A DNA stretch of 36,387 nucleotides from an uncultured Collinsella sp. (GTDB lineage Bacteria > Actinomycetota > Coriobacteriia > Coriobacteriales > Coriobacteriaceae): NCBI GenBank assembly GCA_902467875.1, contig CABQWP010000015.1, positions 1 through 36,387 of the forward strand, read 5' to 3'. Below are positions 1 through 7,682 of this stretch, in pieces (the first letter of the stretch is position 1; each line of letters begins with the position of its first letter). The position numbers and the translations under genes are program-made. A model generated the notes under the pieces. It was not told where the DNA came from and made no database searches. It saw only the letters and a list, made by a program, of their open reading frames with translations.

Positions 1-93
1 CTACACCAAGCGGTGCGAGGGGGCGGGGGGGGGGGGGGGAGCCTGCTGCTCGGGCGTCGGCTCGGGCGCAGGGTTCTTTTTCTTATTTGCCAT
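1..93 (-). CDS. Short Pro-rich ORF containing a poly-C tract
   Basis: A 30-residue frame starts at ATG 93 behind a reasonable SD (GAAAGG) and begins MANKKKNPAPEPTPEQQ. It then crosses a run of 15 C (plus-strand G at 25-39) read as Pro, and stops at TAG 1-3. Loss or gain of one C would put translation into either of two other frames, both open to the window edge. The true product may therefore be longer and off-window. Function is not recognised. The tract length may be a sequencing error or a real slippage site. Confidence 0.3.
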   Translation of the reverse strand: MANKKKNPAPEPTPEQQAPPPPPAPSHRLV

Positions 94-160
94 AGTTGGC
101 CTTTCGCATAACGAATCGAACAAACGCCATTGTGTCACAACGCGGCCCCCGCGGCACGCT

Positions 161-193
161 TGGTGCATTGGGGGCAGGTTAATCTGCACCATT
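161..193 (-). repeat. Dispersed REP-like sequence, copy 1
   Basis: Read on the minus strand this begins TGGTGCAGATTAACCTG and ends in TGCAC. It matches 24 of 29 positions of the sequence at 32353-32382. It is followed by a partial inverted copy (GGTGCAAAGGGGACAG, 195-210), and the short inverted repeat GCACC/GGTGC lies at 186-200. It is non-coding and looks like an extragenic palindromic repeat of the kind linked to REP/RAYT elements, although no transposase gene is in the window. Confidence 0.5.
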
Positions 194-215
194 TTGGTGC
201 AAAGGGGACAGATGT

Positions 216-296
216 GGCACTTGGGGACGTTCTTTATATGCCGGCACTTGGGGACCGTCCCTTACTGCCGGCAGAAAAGGAACGTCCCCAAGTGCC
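216..296. repeat. Palindromic intergenic repeat
   Basis: A perfect 16-bp inverted repeat joins 216-231 (GGCACTTGGGGACGTT) to 281-296. A direct copy of its first 13 bases lies between the arms at 243-255, so two alternative foldings share one arm. The element lies just downstream of the EIIA gene stop (311, minus strand) and could stop or stabilise that transcript, but it has no T tract. Confidence 0.55.
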
Positions 297-310
297 GACT
301 CAGCCCCACC

Positions 311-775
311 TTAGAAGTGACGGCGGATGGCGTCGACCATACCCTGGGACGTGGTCTGGCCGAGCACGTCGGCTGCGGCATCGGCGTCCATAAAGATGTT
401 CATGAGCGCCTGCAGGGCCTCGACCTGGCCGCCCGGCTCGGCGATGCCCAGATTGATGACGATCTGCGCCGGCACCGGAGCGCCCATGCCAGCCATAGCG
501 TTGAATGTCACGGGCGCGGCGGGCTTCACCACCGCGATATAGGGCTTGGCCACAAACCCCGGATCGGTATGCGGAATGGCAATGTTTGCCGCCGGCATGG
601 CAAGACCCGTGGGATAGGCATCCTCGCGCGTGCGAACGGCGTCGAGCCAACCGGATGCAATGTAGCCACGTGGTGCAAGCTCGCCCTCAAGCCGCGCGAA
701 CACCTCATCCGGCGTCGCACACTCCCAATCAAAAAACACCAGCTCAGGCGTAAACAGTGCTTCGTTATCCGCCAT
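311..775 (-). CDS. PTS sugar transporter EIIA component (fructose/galactitol type)
   Basis: The 154-residue protein has the fold length and active-site motif of the PTS_EIIA_2 family. These proteins take phosphate from HPr on a histidine and pass it to a cognate EIIB. The motif AIPHTDP places the phosphorylated His at residue 69, and the preceding MPAAN fits GatA-like members. ATG 775 has an AGGTGA SD. No EIIB, EIIC or regulator gene is next to it, so the sugar cannot be deduced. It may serve a distant transporter or act as a regulatory phosphoprotein. It follows purN and the terminator at 852-895, so it is probably transcribed separately. Confidence 0.8.
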   Translation of the reverse strand: MADNEALFTPELVFFDWECATPDEVFARLEGELAPRGYIASGWLDAVRTREDAYPTGLAMPAANIAIPHTDPGFVAKPYIAVVKPAAPVTFNAMAGMGAPVPAQIVINLGIAEPGGQVEALQALMNIFMDADAAADVLGQTTSQGMVDAIRRHF

Positions 776-851
776 GCGCTCACCTCTCTCATCTAGTCAC
801 CTGCGACGTTCTTGAATGACCAGTCGTTAAAGACCGTTCCCGATGACTACC

Positions 852-895
852 CAAAACAAAAGGTGGCCACGCGCGCCTTGGCGCCAATGACCACC
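852..895 (-). terminator. Terminator downstream of purN
   Basis: On the minus strand GGTGGTCA (895-888) pairs with TGGCCACC (869-862), with one G.T wobble. The loop carries further GC-rich pairing, and the 3' side runs into TTTTGTTTT (861-853). It lies just after the purN stop codon and would end the purFMN transcript before the EIIA gene. Confidence 0.65.
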
Positions 896-927
896 CTGAC
901 TACTCGGCTAAATTGTACTGTGCGCCG

Positions 928-1629
928 CTAGCCGCGAGGCGCGTCAATTGCGACCTTGCCGCTCTCCAGCACGTGGACGCGACCGTCGGCGAGCATCTGC
1001 ACGACCTCGGGATACAGCACGTGCTCAATCGCGTGGATGTGCTCCTCGAGCGTATCGACGTCCCAGCCCTCCTCAACAGCCAGCGCGCGCTGGGCGATGA
1101 TGGGGCCGTTGTCGTAGATCTCGTTGGCAAAATGCACGGTCACGCCAGTTACCTTGACGCCGCGCGCAAAGGCATCGTCGATCGCATGCGCGCCGGTAAA
1201 GCTCGGCAGCAGCGCGGGATGCAGATTGACCACGCGATTGGGGAATGCCGCCAGCAGCGGCGTGTGCACCATGCGCATGTAGCCGGCCATGACCACATAC
1301 TCGCAACCGCGCTCGAGCAGCTCGTGCGCAATGATCTCGTCGGCGGCGATGGGGTCGGCATAGACATCCTTGGACAGCGTGAGCGTCTGGATGCCCGCGC
1401 GCTCAGCGCGCTGCAAACCCTTAGCCGAAGGACGGCTCGACACCACAAGCTCAATCGAAGCGTTGAGCTTGCCGGCGGCGATCAGGTCGATCAGCGCCTG
1501 CAGGTTGGTACCCGAACCGCTGATGAGCACACCGATCTTGAGCGGCTCGGCCGTATCGGTGCCGGTCGGACGGGTGTAGGGCACAAAGCCCAGGCTCGCG
1601 GCAGCAGTCATCTGCTCGTTAGCGCTCAT
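928..1629 (-). CDS. purN: Phosphoribosylglycinamide formyltransferase (GAR transformylase)
   Basis: This cytosolic enzyme carries out step 3 of purine synthesis, transferring a formyl group from 10-formyl-THF to GAR. The 233 residues contain the GSGTNLQAL phosphate loop (38-46), NLHPALLPSFTG with catalytic Asn135 and His137, and YDNGPI with Asp173. The Asn-Asp spacing of 38 equals that of E. coli PurN (106/144). The protein has about 28 extra N-terminal residues compared with usual family members. ATG 1629 lies inside the 3' end of purM (11-base overlap) with only a weak SD, so translational coupling is likely. The ATG seven codons in is an alternative start. Confidence 0.93.
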   Translation of the reverse strand: MSANEQMTAAASLGFVPYTRPTGTDTAEPLKIGVLISGSGTNLQALIDLIAAGKLNASIELVVSSRPSAKGLQRAERAGIQTLTLSKDVYADPIAADEIIAHELLERGCEYVVMAGYMRMVHTPLLAAFPNRVVNLHPALLPSFTGAHAIDDAFARGVKVTGVTVHFANEIYDNGPIIAQRALAVEEGWDVDTLEEHIHAIEHVLYPEVVQMLADGRVHVLESGKVAIDAPRG

Positions 1630-2722
1630 CGGAGTACACGACCTTACCGGAACCCTCGACGCACTCGCCCACGCGGAACGGCTTCTCGCCCAGCGCGACC
1701 AGAGCCTCGGTCACCGCGGCCTCGTCCTCGGGGGCGACGATCAGGCACAGGCCAACGCCCATGTTGAAGGTCTTGCATGCCTCATTGGGCGCGAGCTCGG
1801 CCTGGCGCGAGACGTAGGTGATGACGGGCGGAACGTCCCAACCCATCTCGGCGCCGTTACGGGTAACCACGGCGTCAACGTCGTCGGCAAGCGCGCGGTT
1901 GAGGTTCTCGGTGATGCCGCCGCCGGTGATGTGGGCGATGGCGTGCACCGGAGCGCCACCGCGCAGCAGCTCCAGAATCGGCTTGACATAGATGCGCGTG
2001 GGGGCCAACAGGGCGTCTGCCAGCGAAGCACCGCCGAGCTCCTCGAGCGGACGGCTCAGCTCCTCCGCCTTAGCGGCGGCCTCGGGCGTGCCCGGCTTAA
2101 TGCCGTCGACGCCGATGACCTTGCGCACGAGCGAGTAGCCGTTGGAGTGCACGCCGGTGGAAGGCAGGCCCAGGATCACATCGCCCGGGCGGACGTTTGC
2201 GGGGTCGAGCATCTTGGGACGGTCGACGACGCCCACGGTAAAGCCGGCAAGGTCGTAGTCGGCCGGAGCCATGACGCCGGGGTGCTCGGCCATCTCACCG
2301 CCCACGAGCGCGCAGCCCGCGAGCTTACAGCCATCGGCCACGCCCTTGATGATCTTTGCCATGTGCCCGGCCTCGATGTGACCGATGGCAACATAGTCCA
2401 GGAAGAACAGCGGCTCGGCGCCCGAAGCCAAAATGTCGTTGACGCACATAGCGACCAGGTCCTGGCCCACCGTCTCGTGACGGTCCATGATCTGGGCAAG
2501 CACGAGCTTGGTGCCCACGCCGTCGGTACCGCTAATCAGAATCGGGTCTTCCATATCCTTAAGCGCGGCGGCCGAGAATAAGCCACCAAAGCCACCGATA
2601 CCGCCGATGACCTCGGGACGGTTGGTGTCCTTAACCATCTGCTTAATAGCGTCAACGGCGCGGCCGCCCTCGGCGGTATCGACGCCGGCATCCTCATACG
2701 TCACATGCTTGCTGTCGCTCAT
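1619..2722 (-). CDS. purM: Phosphoribosylformylglycinamidine cyclo-ligase (AIR synthetase)
   Basis: This cytosolic enzyme closes the imidazole ring, converting FGAM and ATP to AIR at step 5 of purine synthesis. The 367 residues are close to the family's usual length. They show the PurM/SelD fold signatures: ISGTDGVGTKL (about 63-73), the GQDLVAMCVNDIL segment, GGEMAEHPGV and HITGGGITENL. ATG 2722 has the SD GGAAGG at good spacing. It sits between purF and purN in one run of minus-strand genes and overlaps purN by 11 bases. The 157-base gap from purF contains hairpins but no convincing strong terminator. Confidence 0.95.
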   Translation of the reverse strand: MSDSKHVTYEDAGVDTAEGGRAVDAIKQMVKDTNRPEVIGGIGGFGGLFSAAALKDMEDPILISGTDGVGTKLVLAQIMDRHETVGQDLVAMCVNDILASGAEPLFFLDYVAIGHIEAGHMAKIIKGVADGCKLAGCALVGGEMAEHPGVMAPADYDLAGFTVGVVDRPKMLDPANVRPGDVILGLPSTGVHSNGYSLVRKVIGVDGIKPGTPEAAAKAEELSRPLEELGGASLADALLAPTRIYVKPILELLRGGAPVHAIAHITGGGITENLNRALADDVDAVVTRNGAEMGWDVPPVITYVSRQAELAPNEACKTFNMGVGLCLIVAPEDEAAVTEALVALGEKPFRVGECVEGSGKVVYSDER

Positions 2723-2791
2723 CTGAGCCTTCCTCTCCCACTACCGTGGCGCCGCGCGGGCGCCAAACGGTGCTCATAGTTGCGTTCATTT

Positions 2792-2880
2792 CGGCGCGCG
2801 CCATAACAACGCGCGCCGTCATATCAACAAAACAGCAGGTAAAACCTACCAAAATAAACCTGTCCCTACATGGCAGGTTT
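2792..2880 (-). terminator. Two hairpins in the purF-purM gap, possible attenuation
   Basis: Directly after the purF stop, minus-strand AAACCTG (2880-2874) pairs with CAGGTTT (2862-2856) and is followed by ATTTTGG, a weak terminator shape. About 40 bases later a 9-bp GC palindrome (2792-2800 with 2810-2818) forms a second hairpin without a T run. They could lower purMN expression relative to purF. Readthrough is likely because purM and purN have no clear promoter here. Confidence 0.35.
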
Positions 2881-4550
2881 TAGGCCTCGCCGTGTTCCTC
2901 TTCCCAGCTGCGATCGTCGTATTTCTCGACCACGGCGTCGTCATCAACGTGCAGCGGCTTGTCCAGGTTGCGGGGCTTAAAGCCCTCCATGAACTTGTCG
3001 CGGCCAAAGCTCTCGGGAATCGCCACGGGGTAGCGGCCGGTAAAGCACGCATCGCAGTAACCGCCCTTGGGCATGACCTTAAGCAGGCCCTCGACCGAAA
3101 GGAAGGCCAGCGAATCGGCGCCGATATACTCGCAAATCTCGTCGACCGTCTTGTTGGCGCTGATAAGCTGCGACTGCACGTCGGTATCGATGCCGTAGAA
3201 GCACGGCCAGATGACCTCGGGCGAGTTGATGCGGATATGAATCTCCTTGGCGCCAGCGTTGCGCAGCATCTTGACGAGCTGCACCATGGTGGTGCCGCGC
3301 ACGATGGAGTCGTCGATGACGACCAGGCGCTTGCCCTCGATGTTGTCGCGCAGCGGGTTGAGTTTCATACGCACGCCCATGGCGCGCAGCTCCTGCGTGG
3401 GCTCGATAAACGTACGGCCCACGTAGCGGTTCTTGATAAGACCCTCGCCAAAGGGAATACCGCTCTCGTGCGAATACCCCTCCGCGGGCGGCAGGCCGGA
3501 GTCGGGCACGCCGATGACCAGATCGGCCTCGACGGGCTCCTCGTGTGCCAGCTGGCGACCCATGTCGTAACGGCAGGCATAGACGCTCTTGCCGTTCATG
3601 ATGGAGTCGGGGCGGGCAAAGTAGACCTGCTCAAAGATGCAGTTTGCGGGCTCTTCGGCTGCAGGCACGCCCTGCTCGGATACCAGACCCTCGGCGCTGA
3701 TGCGCAAGATCTCGCCGGGACGGACGTCACGGACGTACTCGGCACCCACGATGTCGAGTGCGCAGGTCTCGGAAGCAACGACCCAGCCGCCGGCGCGCGT
3801 GACACGGACGGCGGAGTCGACCGTCGCGGCGCCGTCCTGCGACGGCAGCTGCGAAACGGATGCGGCATCGGCCTGGTCCAGGCCCTCGTCCACCAGCTTG
3901 CCCAGCACGAGCGGGCGAATGCCGTGCGGATCTCGGAATGCGTAGAGTGCCTGCTCGTTGATGAGCGTCATGGCGTAGCCGCCGCGCACGAGCTCCATGG
4001 TCTTGCGAATGCCCTCGCGCAGATGGCCTGTACGCTGAGTAAAGTAGCCGATAAGCTTAGTCGCGACCTCGGAATCCGAATTGGAGAGGAACGGCACGCC
4101 CAGCTCGATCAGCTGGCGGCGCAGCTCGTCGGTGTTAACCAGAGTGCCGTTGTGAGCAAGCGCGATAATGACGCTGTTGATGGTAGAAAGATGCGGCTGC
4201 GAGGCTTCCCAGCTCTTGGCACCGGCAGTGCCATAGCGCACGTGGCCCACGGCCAGCTGGCCGGAGAGCGTCGACAGGTCGGCGTTGGAGAACACGCGAT
4301 CGAGCAGTCCCAGGTCTTTGCGAACCATAACCGTGCCGCCATCACCCACGGCGATTCCCGCCGATTCCTGGCCGCGATGCTGCAGCGCGCGCAGACCAAA
4401 GTACGTCAGTCGAGCCACATCGCGATCGGGTGCCCACACACCAAAAATGCCGCATTCCTCATGCAGCTGGTCGGAGTCCGGATCATACGTCGACATGGTC
4501 TTCACCTGTCCCGCGGCACGCTCGGCCGCGCGGATGGTTTCTTGAGACAT
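2880..4550 (-). CDS. purF: Amidophosphoribosyltransferase
   Basis: This is the committed first step of purine synthesis: PRPP and glutamine give phosphoribosylamine. The 556 residues start with a leader that must be cut to expose the N-terminal nucleophile Cys33 (EECGIFGVW), followed by a class II glutaminase domain. The PRPP loop VIDDSIVRGTT marks the transferase domain. Four Cys in NCIF, PCFYG and YCDAC match the [4Fe-4S] ligands of the B. subtilis-type enzyme. ATG 4550 has SD AGGGGA and gives a 32-residue propeptide. ATG 4496 with SD GGTGA would give 14 residues, closer to the 11 of B. subtilis. It is first in the purF-purM-purN run. Confidence 0.95.
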   Translation of the reverse strand: MSQETIRAAERAAGQVKTMSTYDPDSDQLHEECGIFGVWAPDRDVARLTYFGLRALQHRGQESAGIAVGDGGTVMVRKDLGLLDRVFSNADLSTLSGQLAVGHVRYGTAGAKSWEASQPHLSTINSVIIALAHNGTLVNTDELRRQLIELGVPFLSNSDSEVATKLIGYFTQRTGHLREGIRKTMELVRGGYAMTLINEQALYAFRDPHGIRPLVLGKLVDEGLDQADAASVSQLPSQDGAATVDSAVRVTRAGGWVVASETCALDIVGAEYVRDVRPGEILRISAEGLVSEQGVPAAEEPANCIFEQVYFARPDSIMNGKSVYACRYDMGRQLAHEEPVEADLVIGVPDSGLPPAEGYSHESGIPFGEGLIKNRYVGRTFIEPTQELRAMGVRMKLNPLRDNIEGKRLVVIDDSIVRGTTMVQLVKMLRNAGAKEIHIRINSPEVIWPCFYGIDTDVQSQLISANKTVDEICEYIGADSLAFLSVEGLLKVMPKGGYCDACFTGRYPVAIPESFGRDKFMEGFKPRNLDKPLHVDDDAVVEKYDDRSWEEEHGEA

Positions 4551-4591
4551 GGCATCCCCTCAGAGCCTCGTTATTTGGCGTTACCTGCCCT

Positions 4592-4597
4592 ATTATA
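4592..4597 (-). promoter_or_regulatory. Probable -10 box of the purF promoter
   Basis: The minus strand reads TATAAT exactly, 41 bases upstream of ATG 4550. The predicted leader of roughly 35 nt is too short for a riboswitch. No good -35 hexamer lies 16-18 bases upstream, so an activator or another promoter class is possible. The rest of 4598-4844 shows nothing further that I can support. Confidence 0.5.
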
Positions 4598-4844
4598 CGC
4601 ACGGCAAGACAAGCACTCCCGCGCATGAACAGCGCTTTTTAAAAGCCCACCGAGCTTATAATCCGTTTTGCAGCCAAACATTTTATTGGGCAGGCGCCTC
4701 GGGGCCGACGATCCCGCATACTTCCGTTGCGACGCGTCTTGCCCGCCGTTGGGGCTTGCATTGTTGCAATTGGGACGTTCGTCCTGTCTTTTGGCAGGTC
4801 GGCGGCGTATCCTTGTACCTACAGCAAAACGAGAAAGGTTATGT

Positions 4845-6074
4845 ATGGATCGAAACGAACTCGACCCCAGCGTCCCCAGCGCCACGGAGGTCAAGAAGAT
4901 CCCCCTCATCATTAAGGTATACGCCGTCCTGTGCATCCTGTCCGGCGTGGGCACGCTCCCGTCGGTCGGCGCCTTTATGTGGCAGGTCATCACCGCGCTC
5001 ATCAACGGCAACGCCGCCGCCAAGCTCGGCGATAACACGCTCGTCGCGGTCGGACTGATTGTCGCCGGCATCATGCTCTCGGCTGCCAGTGCCGTCATCT
5101 TGATCATCTTTGGCCTTGACCTCATCAAGAACCAGCGCCGCAATGCCGCCCGTCTGTCCTATATCCTTATCGCGTTTACCGTCGTCGAGCTTTTGGTTGA
5201 CGTGATGCTCCAGGGCATCGGGCCCTTCTTGCTGCGCCCTGCCATCCAGCTCGGCATCCTCGTCGCACTTTCGGCCACCGTCGACCCCACGCTGCGCCAG
5301 GAGCGCGAGCTGCAGCGCCGCCTGCAGGAGATGCTCGACCGCGACGCCGCCGCCGAGGGCATGCTCGGGCGCGATGAAACCGGCGAGGGCTACATCAAGC
5401 TCAACTACTTCAACCTGTTCTGGGTATTCTTTGTCTGCTGCGTGCTCGGCCTGGTCCTGGAGGATATCTGGCATATGACCGTCAACGATCCGGGTGTCTA
5501 CCAGGACCGCGCCGGTATGCTGTTTGGCCCCTTCAGCCCCATCTACGGCTTTGGTGCCGTGCTCATGACCATGGTGCTCAACCGCTTCTATAAAAAGAAC
5601 CCCATCATCATTTTCCTGGTGAGCGCCCTGCTCGGCGCCAGCTTTGAGGTGTTCGTGGGCTGGTTTATGCAGACCGCGTTTGGCGTGGTCTCGTGGAGCT
5701 ACTCGCACATAACGCTGTTCGGTATGCCCGACCCGCTCGTGGTCCTCACGGGCGGACGCACCTGCACGGGCTTCGCCTGTCTGTGGGGCCTGGGTGGCCT
5801 CATCTGGATCAAGCTGCTGCTGCCGAGGCTGCTCAAGCTCATCAACATGATTCCGTGGAAGAGCCGCTACTCGGCTACCGTCATCTTCACCATCATTATG
5901 CTGGTCGATGGCGTTATGACGCTGCAGTCGCTCGATTATTGGTATCAGCGCGTCAACGGCACGGAACCGGATATTCCCGTTGCGCAGTTCTACGGCAAGT
6001 ACTTCGATAATGACTTTATGGAAAACCGCTTCCAGAGCATGACCATGAGCCCCAAGGATGCGACGCGCGTGTAG
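4845..6074 (+). CDS. Multi-TM protein with a C-terminal PF06541 (putative ABC-transporter type IV permease) domain
   Basis: The 409-residue membrane protein has about four N-terminal TM segments (roughly 20-140), a charged Glu/Arg-rich linker (about 160-185), then a second membrane domain. The second half carries motifs I associate with PF06541: FGPFSPIYGFGA, FEVFVGWFMQ, FGVVSWSY and a later TGFACLWGLGG. Biochemical function of the family is not established. ATG 4845 follows GAGAAAGG at 6 bases; the frame upstream of it lacks an SD and membrane character. It is the only plus-strand gene in this part and stands alone, ending at a strong bidirectional terminator. Confidence 0.75.
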   Translation: MDRNELDPSVPSATEVKKIPLIIKVYAVLCILSGVGTLPSVGAFMWQVITALINGNAAAKLGDNTLVAVGLIVAGIMLSAASAVILIIFGLDLIKNQRRNAARLSYILIAFTVVELLVDVMLQGIGPFLLRPAIQLGILVALSATVDPTLRQERELQRRLQEMLDRDAAAEGMLGRDETGEGYIKLNYFNLFWVFFVCCVLGLVLEDIWHMTVNDPGVYQDRAGMLFGPFSPIYGFGAVLMTMVLNRFYKKNPIIIFLVSALLGASFEVFVGWFMQTAFGVVSWSYSHITLFGMPDPLVVLTGGRTCTGFACLWGLGGLIWIKLLLPRLLKLINMIPWKSRYSATVIFTIIMLVDGVMTLQSLDYWYQRVNGTEPDIPVAQFYGKYFDNDFMENRFQSMTMSPKDATRV

Positions 6075-6095
6075 CGCCCACCGCGCCCAAAACGC

Positions 6096-6135
6096 AAAAT
6101 GCCCGCCGGTATCACACGTACCGGCGGGCATTTTT
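6096..6135. terminator. Bidirectional terminator between convergent genes
   Basis: AATGCCCGCCGGTA pairs perfectly with 6119-6132 around a 7-base loop. TTTTT follows on the plus side and an A run lies on the other side. It serves both the PF06541 gene (ends 6074) and the convergent MoaE-like gene (ends 6165). Confidence 0.9.
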
Positions 6136-6164
6136 ATAAACGAGCCTTCTATCGACGCAAGCCT

Positions 6165-6584
6165 CTACGCCTCGCGCTCGACCTCACTCACGCATTCATT
6201 CTTGATGGTGCCAACGAGCGCCTGCAGCGCATCGACCACGTGCGGGCGAATGTCCCCGCCGATGAGCACGAGCATGATGTCGTCACCTACGGCAAGCTCG
6301 CCGCTTGCCAGCCACACGCGCACATAGCCGATACCCGGCATCGCGCGCGTCGCCTCGATGGCGGCCTGTACCTTGCTGGCGTCGTAGCCGAACACCATGC
6401 TGCCCACCTTGTGGCCCGGCGCCACGCCATCGGTCTCGACACCGCGCGCCTCGGCCTTGGGCGTCGCGCGCACCACACCGTTATGTGTCAGATACATACC
6501 GCACGCAGGTGCCGACGAATCGGCCTTGGCCTCGCGCAGCCAAGCATCAATCGAAGGCATCGTTTTGCCATTCTCGAGCATCAT
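6165..6584 (-). CDS. MoaE-like protein, probably degenerate
   Basis: The 139 residues resemble the molybdopterin synthase large subunit in general layout: THNGVVR near the N-terminus, VRVWLASGELAVGDDIMLVLIGGDIRPH in the place of the HR-x-G...vGe...v..HR block, and a C-terminal DALQALVGTIKNE. The two-lysine WK-type active-site ending of MoaE is not visible, so catalysis is doubtful. The start ATG 6584 (or 6581) follows GGGAG. It ends the purE-sortase-MoaE-like run. No other molybdopterin gene is in the window. The family assignment is from memory and moderate. Confidence 0.5.
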   Translation of the reverse strand: MMLENGKTMPSIDAWLREAKADSSAPACGMYLTHNGVVRATPKAEARGVETDGVAPGHKVGSMVFGYDASKVQAAIEATRAMPGIGYVRVWLASGELAVGDDIMLVLIGGDIRPHVVDALQALVGTIKNECVSEVEREA

Positions 6585-6648
6585 TTCTCCCTTACCGTCG
6601 TCGAGTAGCCAATTTGGAACGGGGCTTTTTTAGCTACTCTCGAACAAC

Positions 6649-7647
6649 TTATTCCTCGACCGGCGTGAGCACCATGACGGCACGCGTGTTGCTCAGCGAT
6701 AACGAACGACAGGTCACAAGCGTTACGACCTTGGTTGCCGAAGCAGCACGATCAGTGGCATCGCTCGCCACGGCAGAGGCACCGTCGAGCATCTCGGACA
6801 GGTAGTTCTTGAGCCCGTCGTCGCCCTCAAAATTGGGCGTGCGCGCCTTGGAGTACGTATCCTCAACGACCTTGGTCGCCAGCGGACGCAGCTTATACGT
6901 AGCATCCCGTGTGATGTAGTACACATATTCAATGCTATCGAACGTTGCCTGGTCAGTCGTATCCGAAATCACGTTGAACATCGACCCATCGTTCATATGG
7001 TGGCCGTAGATCGTGGTCTGCTGGTCAACCATTCCCGGCGCGGTGTCATCGCTATCCAGGAAAATGGCCCCAGATGCATTGGCCGTACCGTCGAACAGCG
7101 TGTTGAGGTATTTGGAGTTGTTGTTGGTCTGCACGACGGGATAGTTGATGTTGGTGCCGGGCGCGTAAATCCAACCCACAACCTCGGGATTCGTCTGGGC
7201 AAGTGCATCAAAGTCGATAATCGGCACGCCGCTGGCGTCCTTGTCGCTTATATATTGCTTCTCGATTTTCTGATACGAATCGCTCGCCTGCTTATAGCCA
7301 ATCTGAGCATTGATAAAGATGGCAGCGGCGGCAACAATCAGACCGATGCCCACGATAATGAGCAGAATAGGAATAATGGAGCGGCGCTTTTTGCGCGGCG
7401 GTTCGGTGTAATCCGACGGCGCGGCATGCGATGAAGACCGGGGCGGCTTCTTAGCGGTGCTATAAGACGAAGGGCGATACGCAGCCGGCGTATCCTGACG
7501 GCGATGGGACGTCGGCGTTACAGAACGCGGCGCGCGCGACTGCTGAGGAGAGGATGTCCGACCCTGCTGCGCCGCATGGGCAGCACCCGGCTTCGACGGA
7601 TCGGGAATCTGAGAAGCCTTGAATCGTTTTCCCTGATAGTCGGACAT
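6649..7647 (-). CDS. Class B sortase
   Basis: This is a membrane-anchored transpeptidase expected to attach surface proteins to the wall or to each other. The 332 residues have a Pro/Ser/Arg-rich cytoplasmic N-terminus (1-88), one TM helix (about 90-114), and an extracellular sortase domain. That domain has IYGHHM with catalytic His216, TLVTCRS with Cys313, and Arg322 in NTRAVMV. The N-anchor and VVGWI...NYPVVQ...YL pattern fits class B (SrtB-type). ATG 7647 follows AAGGAG; an in-frame start 96 bases upstream lies inside purE. It starts 35 bases after purE, so co-transcription is likely. Its substrate is not adjacent; the pilin-like genes lie 19 kb away. Confidence 0.88.
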   Translation of the reverse strand: MSDYQGKRFKASQIPDPSKPGAAHAAQQGRTSSPQQSRAPRSVTPTSHRRQDTPAAYRPSSYSTAKKPPRSSSHAAPSDYTEPPRKKRRSIIPILLIIVGIGLIVAAAAIFINAQIGYKQASDSYQKIEKQYISDKDASGVPIIDFDALAQTNPEVVGWIYAPGTNINYPVVQTNNNSKYLNTLFDGTANASGAIFLDSDDTAPGMVDQQTTIYGHHMNDGSMFNVISDTTDQATFDSIEYVYYITRDATYKLRPLATKVVEDTYSKARTPNFEGDDGLKNYLSEMLDGASAVASDATDRAASATKVVTLVTCRSLSLSNTRAVMVLTPVEE

Positions 7648-7682
7648 GGCTCTCCTTATACTGCGGCGAAACGGCGGAACGT

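Noticed and set aside
4668..4844. N-terminal extension of the PF06541 protein
   Set aside because: The upstream in-frame sequence is not hydrophobic or conserved-looking and would bypass the good SD GAGAAAGG before ATG 4845.
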